A stretch of DNA of 64,000 nt from Motacilla alba alba (taxonomy: Eukaryota; Chordata; Aves; Passeriformes; Motacillidae): positions 11,484,790 through 11,548,789 of the forward strand of contig NC_052017.1 in assembly GCF_015832195.1 (NCBI RefSeq), read 5' to 3'. The position numbers and the translations under genes were made by a program. A model generated the notes under the pieces. That model searched no databases, had not been told where the DNA came from, and saw nothing but the letters and a program-made list of their open reading frames with translations. Shown here piece by piece: positions 20,127-32,944 of the stretch. Within the stretch, counting starts at the first letter, position 1, and each line of letters starts with the position of its first letter.

Positions 20127-23100
20127 TTAAGGACAGTGTTGCAGAGGAGGGATCTAACTGGTTTGAAAATTCTAATCCCAAATCCACATTCAGCCACTTG
20201 CCTCACTGATCTGATTCCTAGGAGTTTTGCATATTTGTACCCCCTGTTGTCTGAATGCAAATATGTTGAGAAAGTGTGTGATGTTACCTTTAGGCAGCGC
20301 TGTTCCTGGAATTTCTGTCCTTTAAAGGGTTCAGTTTGAAAATTACTATATTTTTTTAACCTCCTCATAGTCCTGTCATGTAATGACATCCAAAAGGCAG
20401 AATTAACTTGTAAATTTCAGCAGAACTAAACTTAAGAATTATTTCTTCATGTCTAGGATGCAGAAATTAGGGTTAATTTTTGTACTCATAATGGCTGCCT
20501 TGTCCATCTGGGTTTCCAGCCCACAAAGACGTATGCAGTTTAACTTCAAACATACTAGTTTTGCCATTGCAATCACATGAAATAACTCCCATGTTTTAAG
20601 TGCATGGTAGCAGAATCAAGGACCTTAAGTACACTGTGAGGTAGTTCTCATTCTCTAAATTCTGTGATTCAGTGGGAAGTAATAAATGTGTAATGCCCTT
20701 GCATTTTCCAGCCACAATGTCAGCATTGCTTTAATTTAATCCATTGTATTTATTGTCTCAGGAACAAAAGTCTCATTTATTAGTAATTTTGAAAAAGGGA
20801 AAAAAAAGGATTTTCTTCCATTTGCTTAGTCATTTGTTAGTCTTTAATGTGCTTTCAGCTCTTGTCCATTGTGAAAAATGCTATAGTAACTGGAGATACA
20901 ATGAAATTATGACATCTCAGGAGAAAAGAGACTGAAATCTGTGCAAATGAGAGAAGAAAGGATTTTTAGCCGCTGTTCATAACTCTTTTCATTCATTTTG
21001 AGTGATATCTACTGAGAAGCTCTGTCTACTAAGCATTATATGAGAAAATAGGTTTTACTTTTTTGTATAGCTAACACTGAAAATAGGTGCTTTTTTCAGA
21101 TTTGATTTCTTGTCTTTTGAATTAAAAACCAAAACACTTCACCCATCCTTTAAATGCTGCAGTGAAGATAAAGGTCAAGTGCTTTATCTTCATATAAAGA
21201 TGATTACAATAATCTCCTTACGCATTCCCTTCAAAAAGCTGACTTTTCAGTGCCCTCTGTATCTTTCGTGCAGTCCTTCTTTGCTTCTGGACCTCCTTGT
21301 TTCATTCCCATTTCCTGGGTATGAATACAAGAACACTGCTTTGGTCCAAATGACTGCACAGTGCACCCACTATCATTAGATACAAGGAAGATAATAAATG
21401 GAAAATAAGTTAGCTGTAAGAGGGAAGAATTCTGCCACAAGTTGAGGCAATCTGTGTCAATGTCAAAAGGAGGAAGGACATTTTCATGGCATATTTTATG
21501 CAGCTCTAAACACTTCCTAGAATGTACATTCTGAGCACATATTCTCTATGATAGAGGTTGTAAGGGGGTTTTTAACTTTTATTCCTCAGGGCTTCATCCT
21601 GCAATGTGGTGTTGAAAGGCTGCAACTCCTTCTGAAATCATGAAAGTGGTGGCAAAACGTTAGCTGATTTAAATACTTGTAGATCCATTGAAGTCTTTCT
21701 CCTTCTTTCAGTAACAGTTTACCCCAGCAAAAGTCCTAGTCCTTAGAAAAACGAATTTAACAGTTCCAGAAGCTGTTCATTTGTTACAGGATCAGATCAG
21801 CAAGCATCAACAGCACCATGAAGCATATTCCCAAGAGACAGCTGGGATTTCATAAATCTTGGGTATCTGTCAGAATTCTGGTGCTAAGAAAGTAAGCACA
21901 ATTCAGAGAGGCAGAAAAACCTGAGCAGTAACTACTTTGTTGCTAATATTAAGGTGGCATCTCATATTTGAAGGTCTAATCCTGTTATATTATGATACAC
22001 TCAGATTAGACAGCAAATGAATTTTTAAAATAGCCAAAATGGCTAGGCATAATTGCAACCAAATTGTCCTCAGTACTATTTAAAGGCTCATTAAGATAAT
22101 AAAGATCATTAAAAAATTGCCCAAAATAGCCCCAGCCCTCACCTCCAAGTAAAAGTACCCAAGATGATTCCATCAGCACATCAGAGCACTGAGAATTTCT
22201 ATGGAGATGTGAGGTGTAATGGATAATCTGACAAATGTAACTATTATGGTTTGAGCACATCACCAAAATAGCTCCCCGCCTTCTGGAAAGTAACAGTACG
22301 TTTTAGAATAGCTCAGACTCAATTCACATTGATCCACATAAAGAATAATGACCAACCACACTGTTTCAGTAGAATTAATCCAATCTCTTTCCCTACTTCT
22401 CTTGTTGAAGCCTCAAGAGAGAATTATTGATTTCTTATACTGTTATGTTCATTCACTTACTGTGTGGCAATGACCTACTTTCTGTTTAACACAGTAAACG
22501 CAGAACTCTGACTGCACGAACATACAGCATTAGGCTTATGCATATAGAGCTGTGATTGTCAGAGATAAAATCTGACATCCAATAAGTCTTTGATCTTGAA
22601 AGGAAATGGTGCTTATTTGCATCTAAGTGCTTGCAAGCAATTGCAGGTAATCCAAATGGAGAATCAAAGCCAGAGGAGCTTTTTGTGAGTAATTCACATT
22701 TTAAAATTCTAGGCAAAAAGCAGCTTGGTTCTGATTTGCTCAGAGAAGCATGGGCACTAAATTTGTTGAAGTTTATAAAAGCAGCTCCTTTCCAAGTCCC
22801 TGTGACCTTGCCTTTGGCCATTGCAAAATAAATGCTAATTAATGGAGCAGAAAGTGATATTTATTTGTTCCTTGGAAGTCTCTTATTTGAGAAGGATGCA
22901 ACCTGGAGGGGATGTTGATATTGATTATTATAAAAAGAAGATAGTATGTTTCCTCCCATGTTACAATCTTGCATGTGTACTGGGGAGAATGGCAAGCCAG
23001 GTAATGAATAACAGAAAGGTTTGGCTCAAGGGCTTGTGGAGTGCTCATCAGCATACCTCAGGATTGTGGGCAACAGGCAGTGTGAGTGACATGAGGCTTT

Positions 23101-23251
23101 ATGGCAGGACTGCTTGGTACTGTGCAAAGCTGTCATAAGCCTGCATGCTTTGTGCCAAGAAAATTGATTTACTTGAAATGTGGAAAATTGGATGATCCCA
23201 CTGTCAATTAGTGATGTCCTTCAGGTGAAGGTAGGAAAAAGTCTCCAAAAA

Positions 23252-23253
<2 letters not shown>
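20127..23253. other. Gene-free unique DNA
   Basis: No gene or transposon recognised. The stretch 22640-22850 (with TGACCTTG and GCTAATTAATGG) has the look of conserved noncoding sequence, but this cannot be judged without an alignment. Confidence 0.5.

Positions 23254-23285
<32 letters not shown>
23254..23285. repeat. Poly(A) tract, 32 A
   Basis: Uninterrupted A32. No recognisable retroposon body precedes it. Confidence 0.95.
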
Positions 23286-23287
<2 letters not shown>

Positions 23288-23401
23288 AAAGGAAGATTTG
23301 AAAATTTGGGTTGAGAAGAACCAAACCTCCACTGCAAAAATCCTCTGTAAATGGAATTTTCATTGGTGATTTTTGTTTTGTCGGGTTTTAGGTTGAGATG
23401 A

Positions 23402-23501
23402 TTTTTTGGGGTTTTGTTTTGTTTTGTTTTGGGGTTTTTTTTGGCTTTTTTTTTTTTTGTTTTGTTGGTTTTTTTTTTTTTTGGTTTTTTTTGGTTTTTT
23501 T
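23402..23501. repeat. T/G-rich low-complexity tract
   Basis: About 100 bases almost entirely T and G, built of TTTTG and TTTTGG units with one C. It lies 116 bases from the A32 tract. Confidence 0.9.
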
Positions 23502-26500
23502 ACACAAAGTCCATTTAAAATAAGATGCAGCATTTTGCTCAGAGGTACTGGGCAATATTTTGTGACACGAGTGAGACTTTCAGTTTTCGTCATTCCTCAA
23601 AATGAATGCAGGCTGTGGTACATACAAGTTTTTATTGAATTAATATTGCAAGGCAAATTTTCATATTTTTCTTCTCAGTCAGCATTCCTCCAATGTCTTC
23701 ATAAAATTCTTGGTGAAGCTGGGCGTTGCTCAGTCTAGATAAAGTTATCAAGCAAGCTCTAAGTGAGAATGTAGGACTTAGCTACATGAGAGCCTTTAGC
23801 CAAAACCAGAGTTTAGCTCCTTGTCCTGATGTGCATGCCCTAGTTTTCTACTGTTACAAGCTTGTGAATTATGGCTACATGGGTAATATATAAATGTATG
23901 TGTCAAAAGTTTCTTTATTTTTCTACTGCTTTTTTTTTTTTAGAAAATTAACATTTTTATCTACTCAAAAATAAAGGAACTATGAAAAATTTTTAAAAAT
24001 TGGGGTTTTATATAGTCTAGTGAAAAAATATCAACAAAAATTATATTTATTCAATTTCTAGACTCTCTAAAATTAATTTTATTTCCTTTAAATTGCTCTC
24101 TTTCTTATGTTTAACAAAAATGAAGCCATCTCCTGAAAATGAAAAAAACTTCCATAAAAAATGAAAAGCAGTATTGCTACAAGATATTTCCAGTGACAGG
24201 TCCTTAGGTTTACTTTTAATGTGCATATATGATGACATTATTTAGAAGTTCAGAGCTGTGCCTCTGTAGCTGCTAGTTGCTCTATGTTACTTGACAACCA
24301 AGTCTTTTACAGTGCATCAAAGAACAGGATCACTAGCCATTTTTCACATGCCAAGTTTCAAATACAAGTTTATCTGGTTTTTGAGTGATCTTTCTGGGGG
24401 CAAAAGTGCTCATATCACTTTTTTTTTTTTTTTAACAGTTCAGAAGCAGCAAGGCTTTTCACCTTCTCTTAATTCAAAATACTTTATCAACTTTACTCAT
24501 GCTGTAAAAGTTAATTAGCAGCTATTATAACATTCCTTTCACTTTCTGACAAGACATATAGGTGTGTGTATATATACATATATAATTATAGTTTTACATC
24601 CTTTCATTCAGTGCATTGCATCATCTGAACCTGCATGGTGAATGACAATTCTTGTCTCTGTGTTTTCTAGTGGTATTAATGTTCAAAGTCACAGCAAACT
24701 GTCCTTCATATAAAGAAGTTTAATCCTAGAGTAATTAGGTTCTTCTTTCATCTTCTCTCACAAGACAGAAAAGGGGAAAAAAGATCCAAACCACTAAAAA
24801 CATGCAGGCGTTGAGTCAGTCTTTCTGTGATGACTCTGAGTGAACAAATAGACCGCAAACTTTCTGAAACAGTCAGGAGAAATCCTTTCATGTGGTGTGG
24901 ATCTCAGAAACCCTGTTTGCAAATGTCATGCATGAAATGGATCACGTTGGAAGCCAGGCTGCTCCACTGCAGCAGCTTCATTCACTGGCGCTTTCCAGGT
25001 TGATTGAAAACAATCAGCTGGAAAGACCTGCCTTACATTGTGAGAAATGGCACAAGTGGCCCTTGCTAAGATGTGTAATTTCCCTCTTATTATGTTAATT
25101 AAAGAAAATTGCCCTCAATAGTACAAAATTGTATATCTATATTGGTTCAATTTAACTATTGTTCCATAGCTGCAAAGGCAGTCCACAAAAGCAAATAAAA
25201 AGATATTCAGGTAGAATTTGTGGAGAGTGTTCAAGCAACTCTCCAAAGGAAGGGCTGAGGTTTACTGCTTCCACACTACAGATCCTGCTTTATGCTGTTC
25301 AAGGGATTTTCTACACTGTTTTTCTGATTTTGTAATATAACACTTGCTGAGTCTCCTGATAAATCTGATTCCATGAAAACAGTATTACAAAGTGAAAAAT
25401 GCTATCTTCTTTGACAAAGAGAAAGCACATATTTTTTGTCAGAATTATGTAATTTCACTTCCCAAGAACAAATAAAGTAAAAATATTTTTAGGTTTGTCC
25501 CAGGCTACTGAAGATTCAGTGGGCCTCTTTTAAGTTAGCATTAATAAAACTTCAATCTAAACTGCCTTAACTCTGATTTAAAGGGAGCAAAACAAGTTAT
25601 GCAGCAACTACATTATACAATGTGGAAAATATGATGGCTCTTGGCAGAACCATAGTTTTGTATTCCCTGATTAATTTCCAAACTATCCTTGTATCTTTGG
25701 GATACACTTTCATGTAATTTCTATTTGTTTTAGGAGACTAGAATGCAGAGAAAAATTTATGGTTATAGAAGTGTTCTTATTTATTTTGAGAAAAAAAATC
25801 ATTGTAGAAATAAAATGTAACTTGATTGACTGCAATTTCACAGTTTATATTCCGGCAGCAGCCATGAGAAATCAGCCTGTTCTGGATGCTGCTGTAAAAC
25901 ACTATCCTTTTTTCTCTAAATGTGAGAGATCATGAACTTACATAAAAAGGGGTGCAGCACTTTATTGTAGCTCTATATTGACTTGGTAACTATTGAGGTG
26001 CAGTTTTTCCATGGATGTGTTAAGTATAGGTGTTAAGTTTAGCAACCATAAAGTCTATGGCATTTGTGGGAGGATCCATTTCTTCACATTGTGTTAGTGT
26101 TTTCCTAGTACTGTGGGCAGGAGCCTAAAAACACACCCACCACCAGCAAATGAGCTAGAGTGATAAAATAATGACACTGTCATTGTTGACAGTCCTAGAG
26201 AAAGTGCCAAGAAAAGTTAAAGTTGGGCTTTAACCTGTGAACTTAAGCCCATGTGGAAAGTGGAAGGAATCCCAGCAATTCCAGCTTGGGAGCACACCCT
26301 GTCACCTACAGCAGCAGAAGGACCTTGCACACTCTTCAATTCTTGGAAAAAGAATCAGTTTTAAAATCTCTTAAATCTCAAAACTTGTTCTGCTTGGATG
26401 GCCAAAAAGTCACCCCGTAAGTGCCAGTTACAAAGTGGTTTCCTGTTCAAAGAATGAGGTGCAAGGTGTTCATGAATTCATAACCAGGCCCTGAGAGGTT

Positions 26501-29500
26501 ACACTTTGATTAGGTTTTAATTGGTAATCAAAGTAGAAAGATTCTGTCCAGTTGCTGGTTTCTGAAATCATTAAAACTCCCACCTCTGGTCAAAACTTTT
26601 CATCTTCAGCTCATATTTTAAGTTAAATGAATATTTGGAAACCTCATTTAAAGCAAAGTGACAGCAGGATGAATGAATTAATTTATTTTTTAGCATTGGC
26701 AGGAGAAAAAGAAATGGGCAAAGTAAAATATTTCAGCTTTGCTGGCAAGACATGCATAAAGGAAGACCAGTAGTTTGGCTTTTAAATAATGCCTGTAAAC
26801 TCTACACTGAGTTCCAGACAGATCACCTGGTTTTTCAAGTTACAGGGTTTTTTTTTAAGGTCTCCTCTTTCTCAGAAGTAGCTGGAGTTCACACTTTGTT
26901 TTCTGTCTGTGCTTTCATTAAAGTTTTATCTGTCTACCACCTTTTGTGGATTTGTTTTTTAGTTTGTGTTTTGTTGTTTTTTTGATTTTATATTGTTTCA
27001 TTTGGCTTTTTTGTGGCTGTACTACCTAAGTACCTGACAAGATTTGTTTTTTACGCTTAGAGCACTCCTGTTAGGATTTTTTTGAGTAATTTTGCCAATA
27101 AATTATCACAATACAAAATTGAAATTCTCCAAGGTCCCCCTTCAAGAGCTATAAATTCCGAAAAGATTATATCACCTGCCCCTTCCTGCCTGCATCATTC
27201 CTACACCAAATCATTTATATATTGTGGTTATTTTTTTCTGCACAAATGGCAGCCACTGAGCTGATGTGAAGCTCTCTTGGGGAGCAAGCTAAGCCCTGGG
27301 GACAGCTGGAACAGGCACAGTTCTGCAAAGGCTGCAAAGGGAGTGATTTTGAATGTGTATTTGTCTGGGGCAGGTCTTGGTCTCTGCACACGGTCACCAC
27401 CGCAAGGCACAAACAGACCTGGGGATCCAAACCACACTGTGAATGTGCAGCATTCCCTGCTACAAACTGGAGAGAATCTGTTAGGAAAAAAAGAGATATA
27501 TCACAGCAATACCATTTATTCATTAGCTGTCCAGTTGATTCTTCTCCTCATATTGTAAATTTTGGCAAAAATCAAACTGCTCTGATGAGAGAAAAAAAAA
27601 TGAAGTGTATGGGAACTAAAAGCAAGGCATCACAGATTTGCAAGTGGTTGTTTTGTGCTGACAGTAAATGATCTTACAGTGACTTCTAGGTAAAATTGTG
27701 CAAACTTACAGATGTTTCCCTTGCAAGAGACCTTATCTCTTACAAAATATATTTTTAAGATTTCCTATGTTACCTTTCTTTATTTGGTGTAAAAACTAGC
27801 TCTAATAATACCATGAAGACAAAGGGATATCAAGAGAGACAAACCTGAGCTCTTTAGTGAGATGATAGAAATTTATTATTCACAGCTGCATACACACGAT
27901 TTTGAGTTCTAACAGCCAGCAATTAGTTTAAACAGTAATACCACCAAGGGAAGCATAACTTAGTTAAAATTTACATTTAAATGAGATCATTTGGAGAAAT
28001 CAAATGCAGAACAATCTGTTATTTTTATATAACATTTCATAGTAGATTTTCTTAGCAAGGTACTCCTCACAATATAGTTTTATTGCTTGCTAGTTGGAAA
28101 TTACTGTGATTCATTTGTACGTGTAGCCAAAAAAAAAGTCCCACTTACCATTTGTTCATTAACAACCTGATACAGAAAATTATCTCTGTTCAGGAAAGCA
28201 TATTAACCACGTTTAACTTAACTTTATTTAGCTTGGCCCTGCTGAAAGCTAAGCACATATTTAAGTGTTTTTCTGAACATGAATTGAAATTCCAAATGCA
28301 TTTTGTTGCTCTCTTCAATCATCTTCTCAACTTACAAAGATAGAAACTGTTTCTGTTATGAAGTTTTTTGAATTTGTCAGCTAACCCGTTAAAAACAATG
28401 ATACATCATCTTTCACTAAGACTTGGTGGGGACTTTTATGTCAGATAGGAATCTCTTGGGATTTAATTGTGAATTTTAGAATTAGAACAAAATGAAAATT
28501 GGATCTCCCATATTCTGGCAAGCCCATTAATTTCTGTCCTTTTTTAAAATCGGAATTTTTGACCATTATTAGAAATAAAATGATCCACAGAATAAAAATT
28601 TTCTAAATAAAGATTATTGATATTCCCAAGTGAAAATAAGTCCATTCAGTTTTGTCTTGATGTTAAGCATTAAACTGCATCTTCCAATGAAGGAAGAGTA
28701 TTTATAGGGTTTCAGGAATCTTTTTTTCCAATTTCCTCGCATAGCTGGACTTTCTGTCTGGATTTGTAACATAGAATATGTAATTTTTAAGGACTATGCA
28801 GAGTAACTGTCTTTGTTAAAAAACCAAAATGTCCAGCTATTAGCTTAAGCAGGATCCAGGCAAGGAACAGGGGAAAGCTTTTGGGGCATAGCACTGTGGA
28901 AAAACACCCTGTAAAGAGATTGGCAGAGTAGGACCCTTAACCCTGAGCTCCCTGGGGAGCCAGGAGCCATCCATCCAGCCTGGGGAAACACAGAGGATTC
29001 TGTTCTGGGAGCTGATTCCTGGAGTGCCTTTGCCTGAGCTGGCAGGTAGCAGGCCTGCAGGCAGCATGCAAAGGCACTGACAGGAATGTGGCTTGTGGAG
29101 TTTATCAACAAAAATACTGTCAGCCAGGACTGTGTCTCCTACTGGAAGGACTGCAAGAGTGTGCCTGTATCCATGAAACACTTCTCTGCTGAATAAACTG
29201 AGTATGACAGAGTAGACCAGAGCCTGTAATGGATGACTTCATTATCCATTCTGCACCTAGAATGAGCAAATGTTTCCTAGAGGACAGAGTAAGATGGGTT
29301 TGTGACAGAAAGCATTTATATAAAGACTTGATGGAACAGCTAGTAATGAAAAACAGTTACATACACAGAATAAGAAGGTCCAAGACACAAAGGTAGCTGA
29401 ATTGAATTTGTATTAATAGTGAAGAGCTCTATGATCTATTAATTATGAAAGAATCTGCTCTTTCATTTCTTATTTTACCACTATTATTTCTTATTTTTCT

Positions 29501-31374
29501 CCCTTTTTTCTTCTTCTGACTTACTGCAGTAGTTTTTAATACATCAGTGGCATGGCATTTTCTGACTAAAAGCTAAACTGGGCTCCTTGAGCCTTCCTCT
29601 CACCACTAGACAATGCTAATAAAACCTCTCTTGAAAAGCATGAGGTAAACCTATTTTGAGATGGGTAATTGGATGGGGATCAAAAAGGCCTGTGCCAGCA
29701 AAAAAGTTTAAAAACATAAAAGCGAATGGTCAAGGCCAAAAATGATGTAACTTAATGAAAACTTGGCCATCCTCAAACCCGAAACCCAGACTCATCAGTC
29801 ATTCCTGATCACTGCTGCAAGCTCCAGTGTAATAAAACAGAGTTTTAAACACTCTCATTTTGACATGTTTATGCATTTGTGATGCACTCTTGTCTCTGTC
29901 TGAAAACGACCCTCTGGCAATGTCAGCAGACAGAGAGACCAGGATGGGACAGCCTTGGAGGCACTCATTTCTAATGGTCAGCTGTGTGCCTGGTCAAGAG
30001 GGAGCAGGGCACGAGGGGCAGCCAGCTCCCATATCCCCTGTGCTGGCCTCGTGCCTTGGTGTACCCAGCTACCACTTACAGAAACCCTAAAATTCATGGT
30101 TAAAAATGTCCCTCTGAGGAATTTTAATAGCTGGCAACAAAGCTCTAAGTGGTATCATTTGTTCAATTGAAAAGTTTCTTTTAATTATCAAGTCAGTTTT
30201 CATTGCAACCTCTTAAATGCGTAGTTTCAATGTTTGTTTTCTTTCAATTGGACAGATCCTTGCGTAAAACCACAGCTTTTCTCTCTTTGCTGTAGGCAGA
30301 GTGACAGCTTGTCAGGTTTTATTACAACAGTTGCCAGCAGTTTTCGTTCAGACTTAGCGGAAACCTGAATTGGAATAACTTCTCCGGCTTTAGCATTTCC
30401 TTTGTGCAGCACAGACACGTTATGCAGCCAGGTGGTCAGGCTGGCTGGAGTGGGGTGTGATAAATATTTGGCTACCCAACTTGATCAGCTGATACCAACT
30501 AGGCAAACCCATAAGTGTGAAAATGCTGCAGGATGGGTGATTCATTCTGGTTTGGGGCAGCAACCTCCTGGCTTTGTCGGGCTTTGGCTCAGACCCTGAG
30601 TTCCCAGCAGACTTCCAGATATCCCTTCTGCTGAGCATCTGGAGAAGGGAGTGGGTGACTTAAACTAGAATTAACTCCTTGCTATGAGGGAGTTTTACTG
30701 CAGAATGTTCACATGAAAGAAAAAATTATCTGCAATTGTTACACCAGTAATGGCTCTTTAGAGTCAAGATTTCTTCCTTATGTCATACACGCAAGGAAAG
30801 GCTTTCTGCTTGCTGCTGCTGCTGGCCTCCCTTGCCCGTGGATCGAAACAGGACTTGAATTTGCCTTTGCCATCCCCAAATCTGCAAGCAAGGGATACAT
30901 CTGCCTGTCTTCCAACTTTTTCTGTCCTGAAGTACATTGATAGAATGTGGCTTTGAGAGGAAAATTATCTTAGTAGAAACATACACTGTTTGCTTGCACA
31001 CAAACCTGCCTCCCTCGCACAAGCAGAAATAGTTGTTCTTATAAGAACTGTTGGTGAGGTAAATATACACTAGACCTGTAATTTCAAGAACTCATACCCA
31101 TAAAAGTTGATGTCATACAAAGGTGTATTTGAAACATTAAACCTGATTTCAATAGCATGGCCATTGTTGTCTGTAAGGAATAAATCAGTCTGCATACCTC
31201 CAAAACTGGACTTGAATTTTTTGGTATTAAAAAAAAAAAATTAAAAACTGACTCATTCTTATGGTATATGTCATTTTGAAGAACTTTCAAAAATAAAAGC
31301 ATCCTGCTGTGAATATTTAGAACCAAAATGAAAATTGTATTTTAACTAGAATGCAGAACTAAATAGAACTAAAA
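23502..31374. other. Gene-free DNA, mostly AT-rich
   Basis: No gene or named transposon recognised across nearly 8 kb. It contains a strong 35-bp hairpin at 24991, poly(T) runs near 23931 and 24419, and a GC-richer patch at about 28845-29190 that matches nothing I know and ends near an AATAAA signal. Confidence 0.5.
24991..25025. repeat. 35-bp near-perfect hairpin
   Basis: CTTTCCAGGTTGATTG, loop AAAA, CAATCAGCTGGAAAG. The arms pair over 15 positions with one bulge. It sits within unique, non-repeat sequence. Confidence 0.8.
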
Positions 31375-31444
31375 TGTATTTTAACTAGAATTCTGTCATA
31401 TTAATGCCTGTTCTATTAAAACAATCTGGCAAATAAATTTCAGT
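31375..31444 (+). repeat. 70-bp direct repeat, copy A
   Basis: TGTATTTTAACTAGAATTCT, then GTCATATTAATGCCTGTTCT, to AATAAATTTCAGT. It is identical to copy B at 32875 except at two bases. A partial third copy of the first 17 bases lies at 31337. Confidence 0.9.
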
Positions 31445-32874
31445 TGTTTCAGTGGAGAATGAAAATTGTGCAGCTGCTTGACTTTAAAAATTGCTAACAT
31501 TTTGCTTTCTGTTCTGTAATAGAAAGAAAAATTTTCAGGTCTCATTTGAAAATTTTTAGAACTTATATAGTATTGACTTATTCTTTTCCTTTCAGCATTC
31601 TCACTTCTTAGCTGTTCTATAATCATGGAGTGAAACTCAGCATGCATTACATTTTACCAGCTGAAACCAGGAAAATGTGTGTCAAGGAGGTGCCTCTGCA
31701 GTACAGAAAGGGATCAGTTTTCCACTGTTCTTTGCTTGCACTTTTAAGGAAATTGGTCCTATCTACACTGCATGAAAAGATTGCGTTTGTCTTTTCCCAA
31801 AGATACAAAGATATTGTACTGCAGATGCTGGATAGACACTGCTGACTAATCCAACTGTGCTGACTATGGTGCAGGTGAACAGAGCAGGAGAGAAAAGATT
31901 TTTCCTTCTCTGGGAAATCATGCCTTGACTTCAGCAGCTTCCACAAGTATTGATGCCCAGGCAAAGGTGCGGATGCCCAACGACTCATGAGTGAGCAGGG
32001 ACAGTGGAAGCCATTGATCTGTCCTTTGGTTTGGACAGGATGGTGAATAAATGCAAATATGGTCTTCACTTGTCTTCTTTAAGGGAGCTTTCCTCGTCCT
32101 GAACTCTCCCAGGGGTGTGTGGAAGAACCAGAATCGATGCCAGGCTGTGTACTCACGGTGGTTCCCGAGCTCATTTCTGCTTCAACAAACAAGATCCTGG
32201 TGCACAGACTGACATGGGGCACATTGCTGAACGGTGATGGGAACAGAGATTAAATCACATGAGATTATGTTCCTCACTCCTGGCTTTGCTTCTATCTATT
32301 TGAAGTGCAAAATAAACTGGACATGTTCATAAAAAGTTTCAGCAAATGCTTGTTGTATCTTGGCTCTTATTTTCTCTGTGTGTTGATCAAATAGAGACAG
32401 ATGGAATCTGGTGGTGATTTAAGACATTAATGTGGCCACAGATTGTGCTGTAAACCATATTATAATCTATGTTTCACATGGAAGCTGAAATTCTAGACTG
32501 AATAACGGTTTTACTGTTCAAATACAGTGCATTCACTGTCATTTATAACATAAAAGGACAACTGCAGAGTAAGAAAATAAATAAATATATGGGGTTACTT
32601 GTAGGAAAGCAGAATATTTATCTATTTGAGCTTGAAAAGATGTCTCAGGCTGTGATTTAAGAGGGTAATGATGCAATAAATCAAATGAAGCAGGGGCCTA
32701 GATTAAAGATGAGAAAGCTAACATGGCCAAGATAAATGCATTTAAGTAAAGTTACTTATTTGTGATGATTGCAAGATTGGGTTCTGCAGATGGTGTAAGA
32801 CCCATCCTTAATTTTCCTGCTAACAAAACAGGTTTATAGGCACCATGTTACTTGCTCTATAACTCCATGAATCT
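31445..32874. other. Gene-free DNA between the 70-bp repeats
   Basis: No gene or transposon recognised. A minus-strand open frame of 140 codons (31647-32069) has no protein-like features. Confidence 0.5.
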
Positions 32875-32944
32875 TGTATTTTAACTAGAATTCTGTCATA
32901 TTAATGTCTGTTCTATTAAAACAGTCTGGCAAATAAATTTCAGT
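32875..32944 (+). repeat. 70-bp direct repeat, copy B
   Basis: Second copy of the 31375 repeat, offset exactly 1,500 bp, differing at two transitions (ATGTCTG for ATGCCTG; ACAGTCTG for ACAATCTG). Flanks of the two copies are unrelated, so the unit ends sharply. Confidence 0.9.

Noticed and set aside
22640..22850. Conserved-looking stretch with nuclear-receptor half-site and TAATTAAT
   Set aside because: Appearance alone is not evidence; no motif cluster strong enough to list as a finding.
28845..29190. GC-richer segment with minus-strand open frames of 113 and 88 codons, ending near AATAAA
   Set aside because: The frames overlap each other and show no known domain. The segment may be an unassigned repeat but nothing supports a gene.
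31647..32069. 140-codon minus-strand open frame
   Set aside because: No recognisable domain, no promoter or splice context, and composition like random translation.
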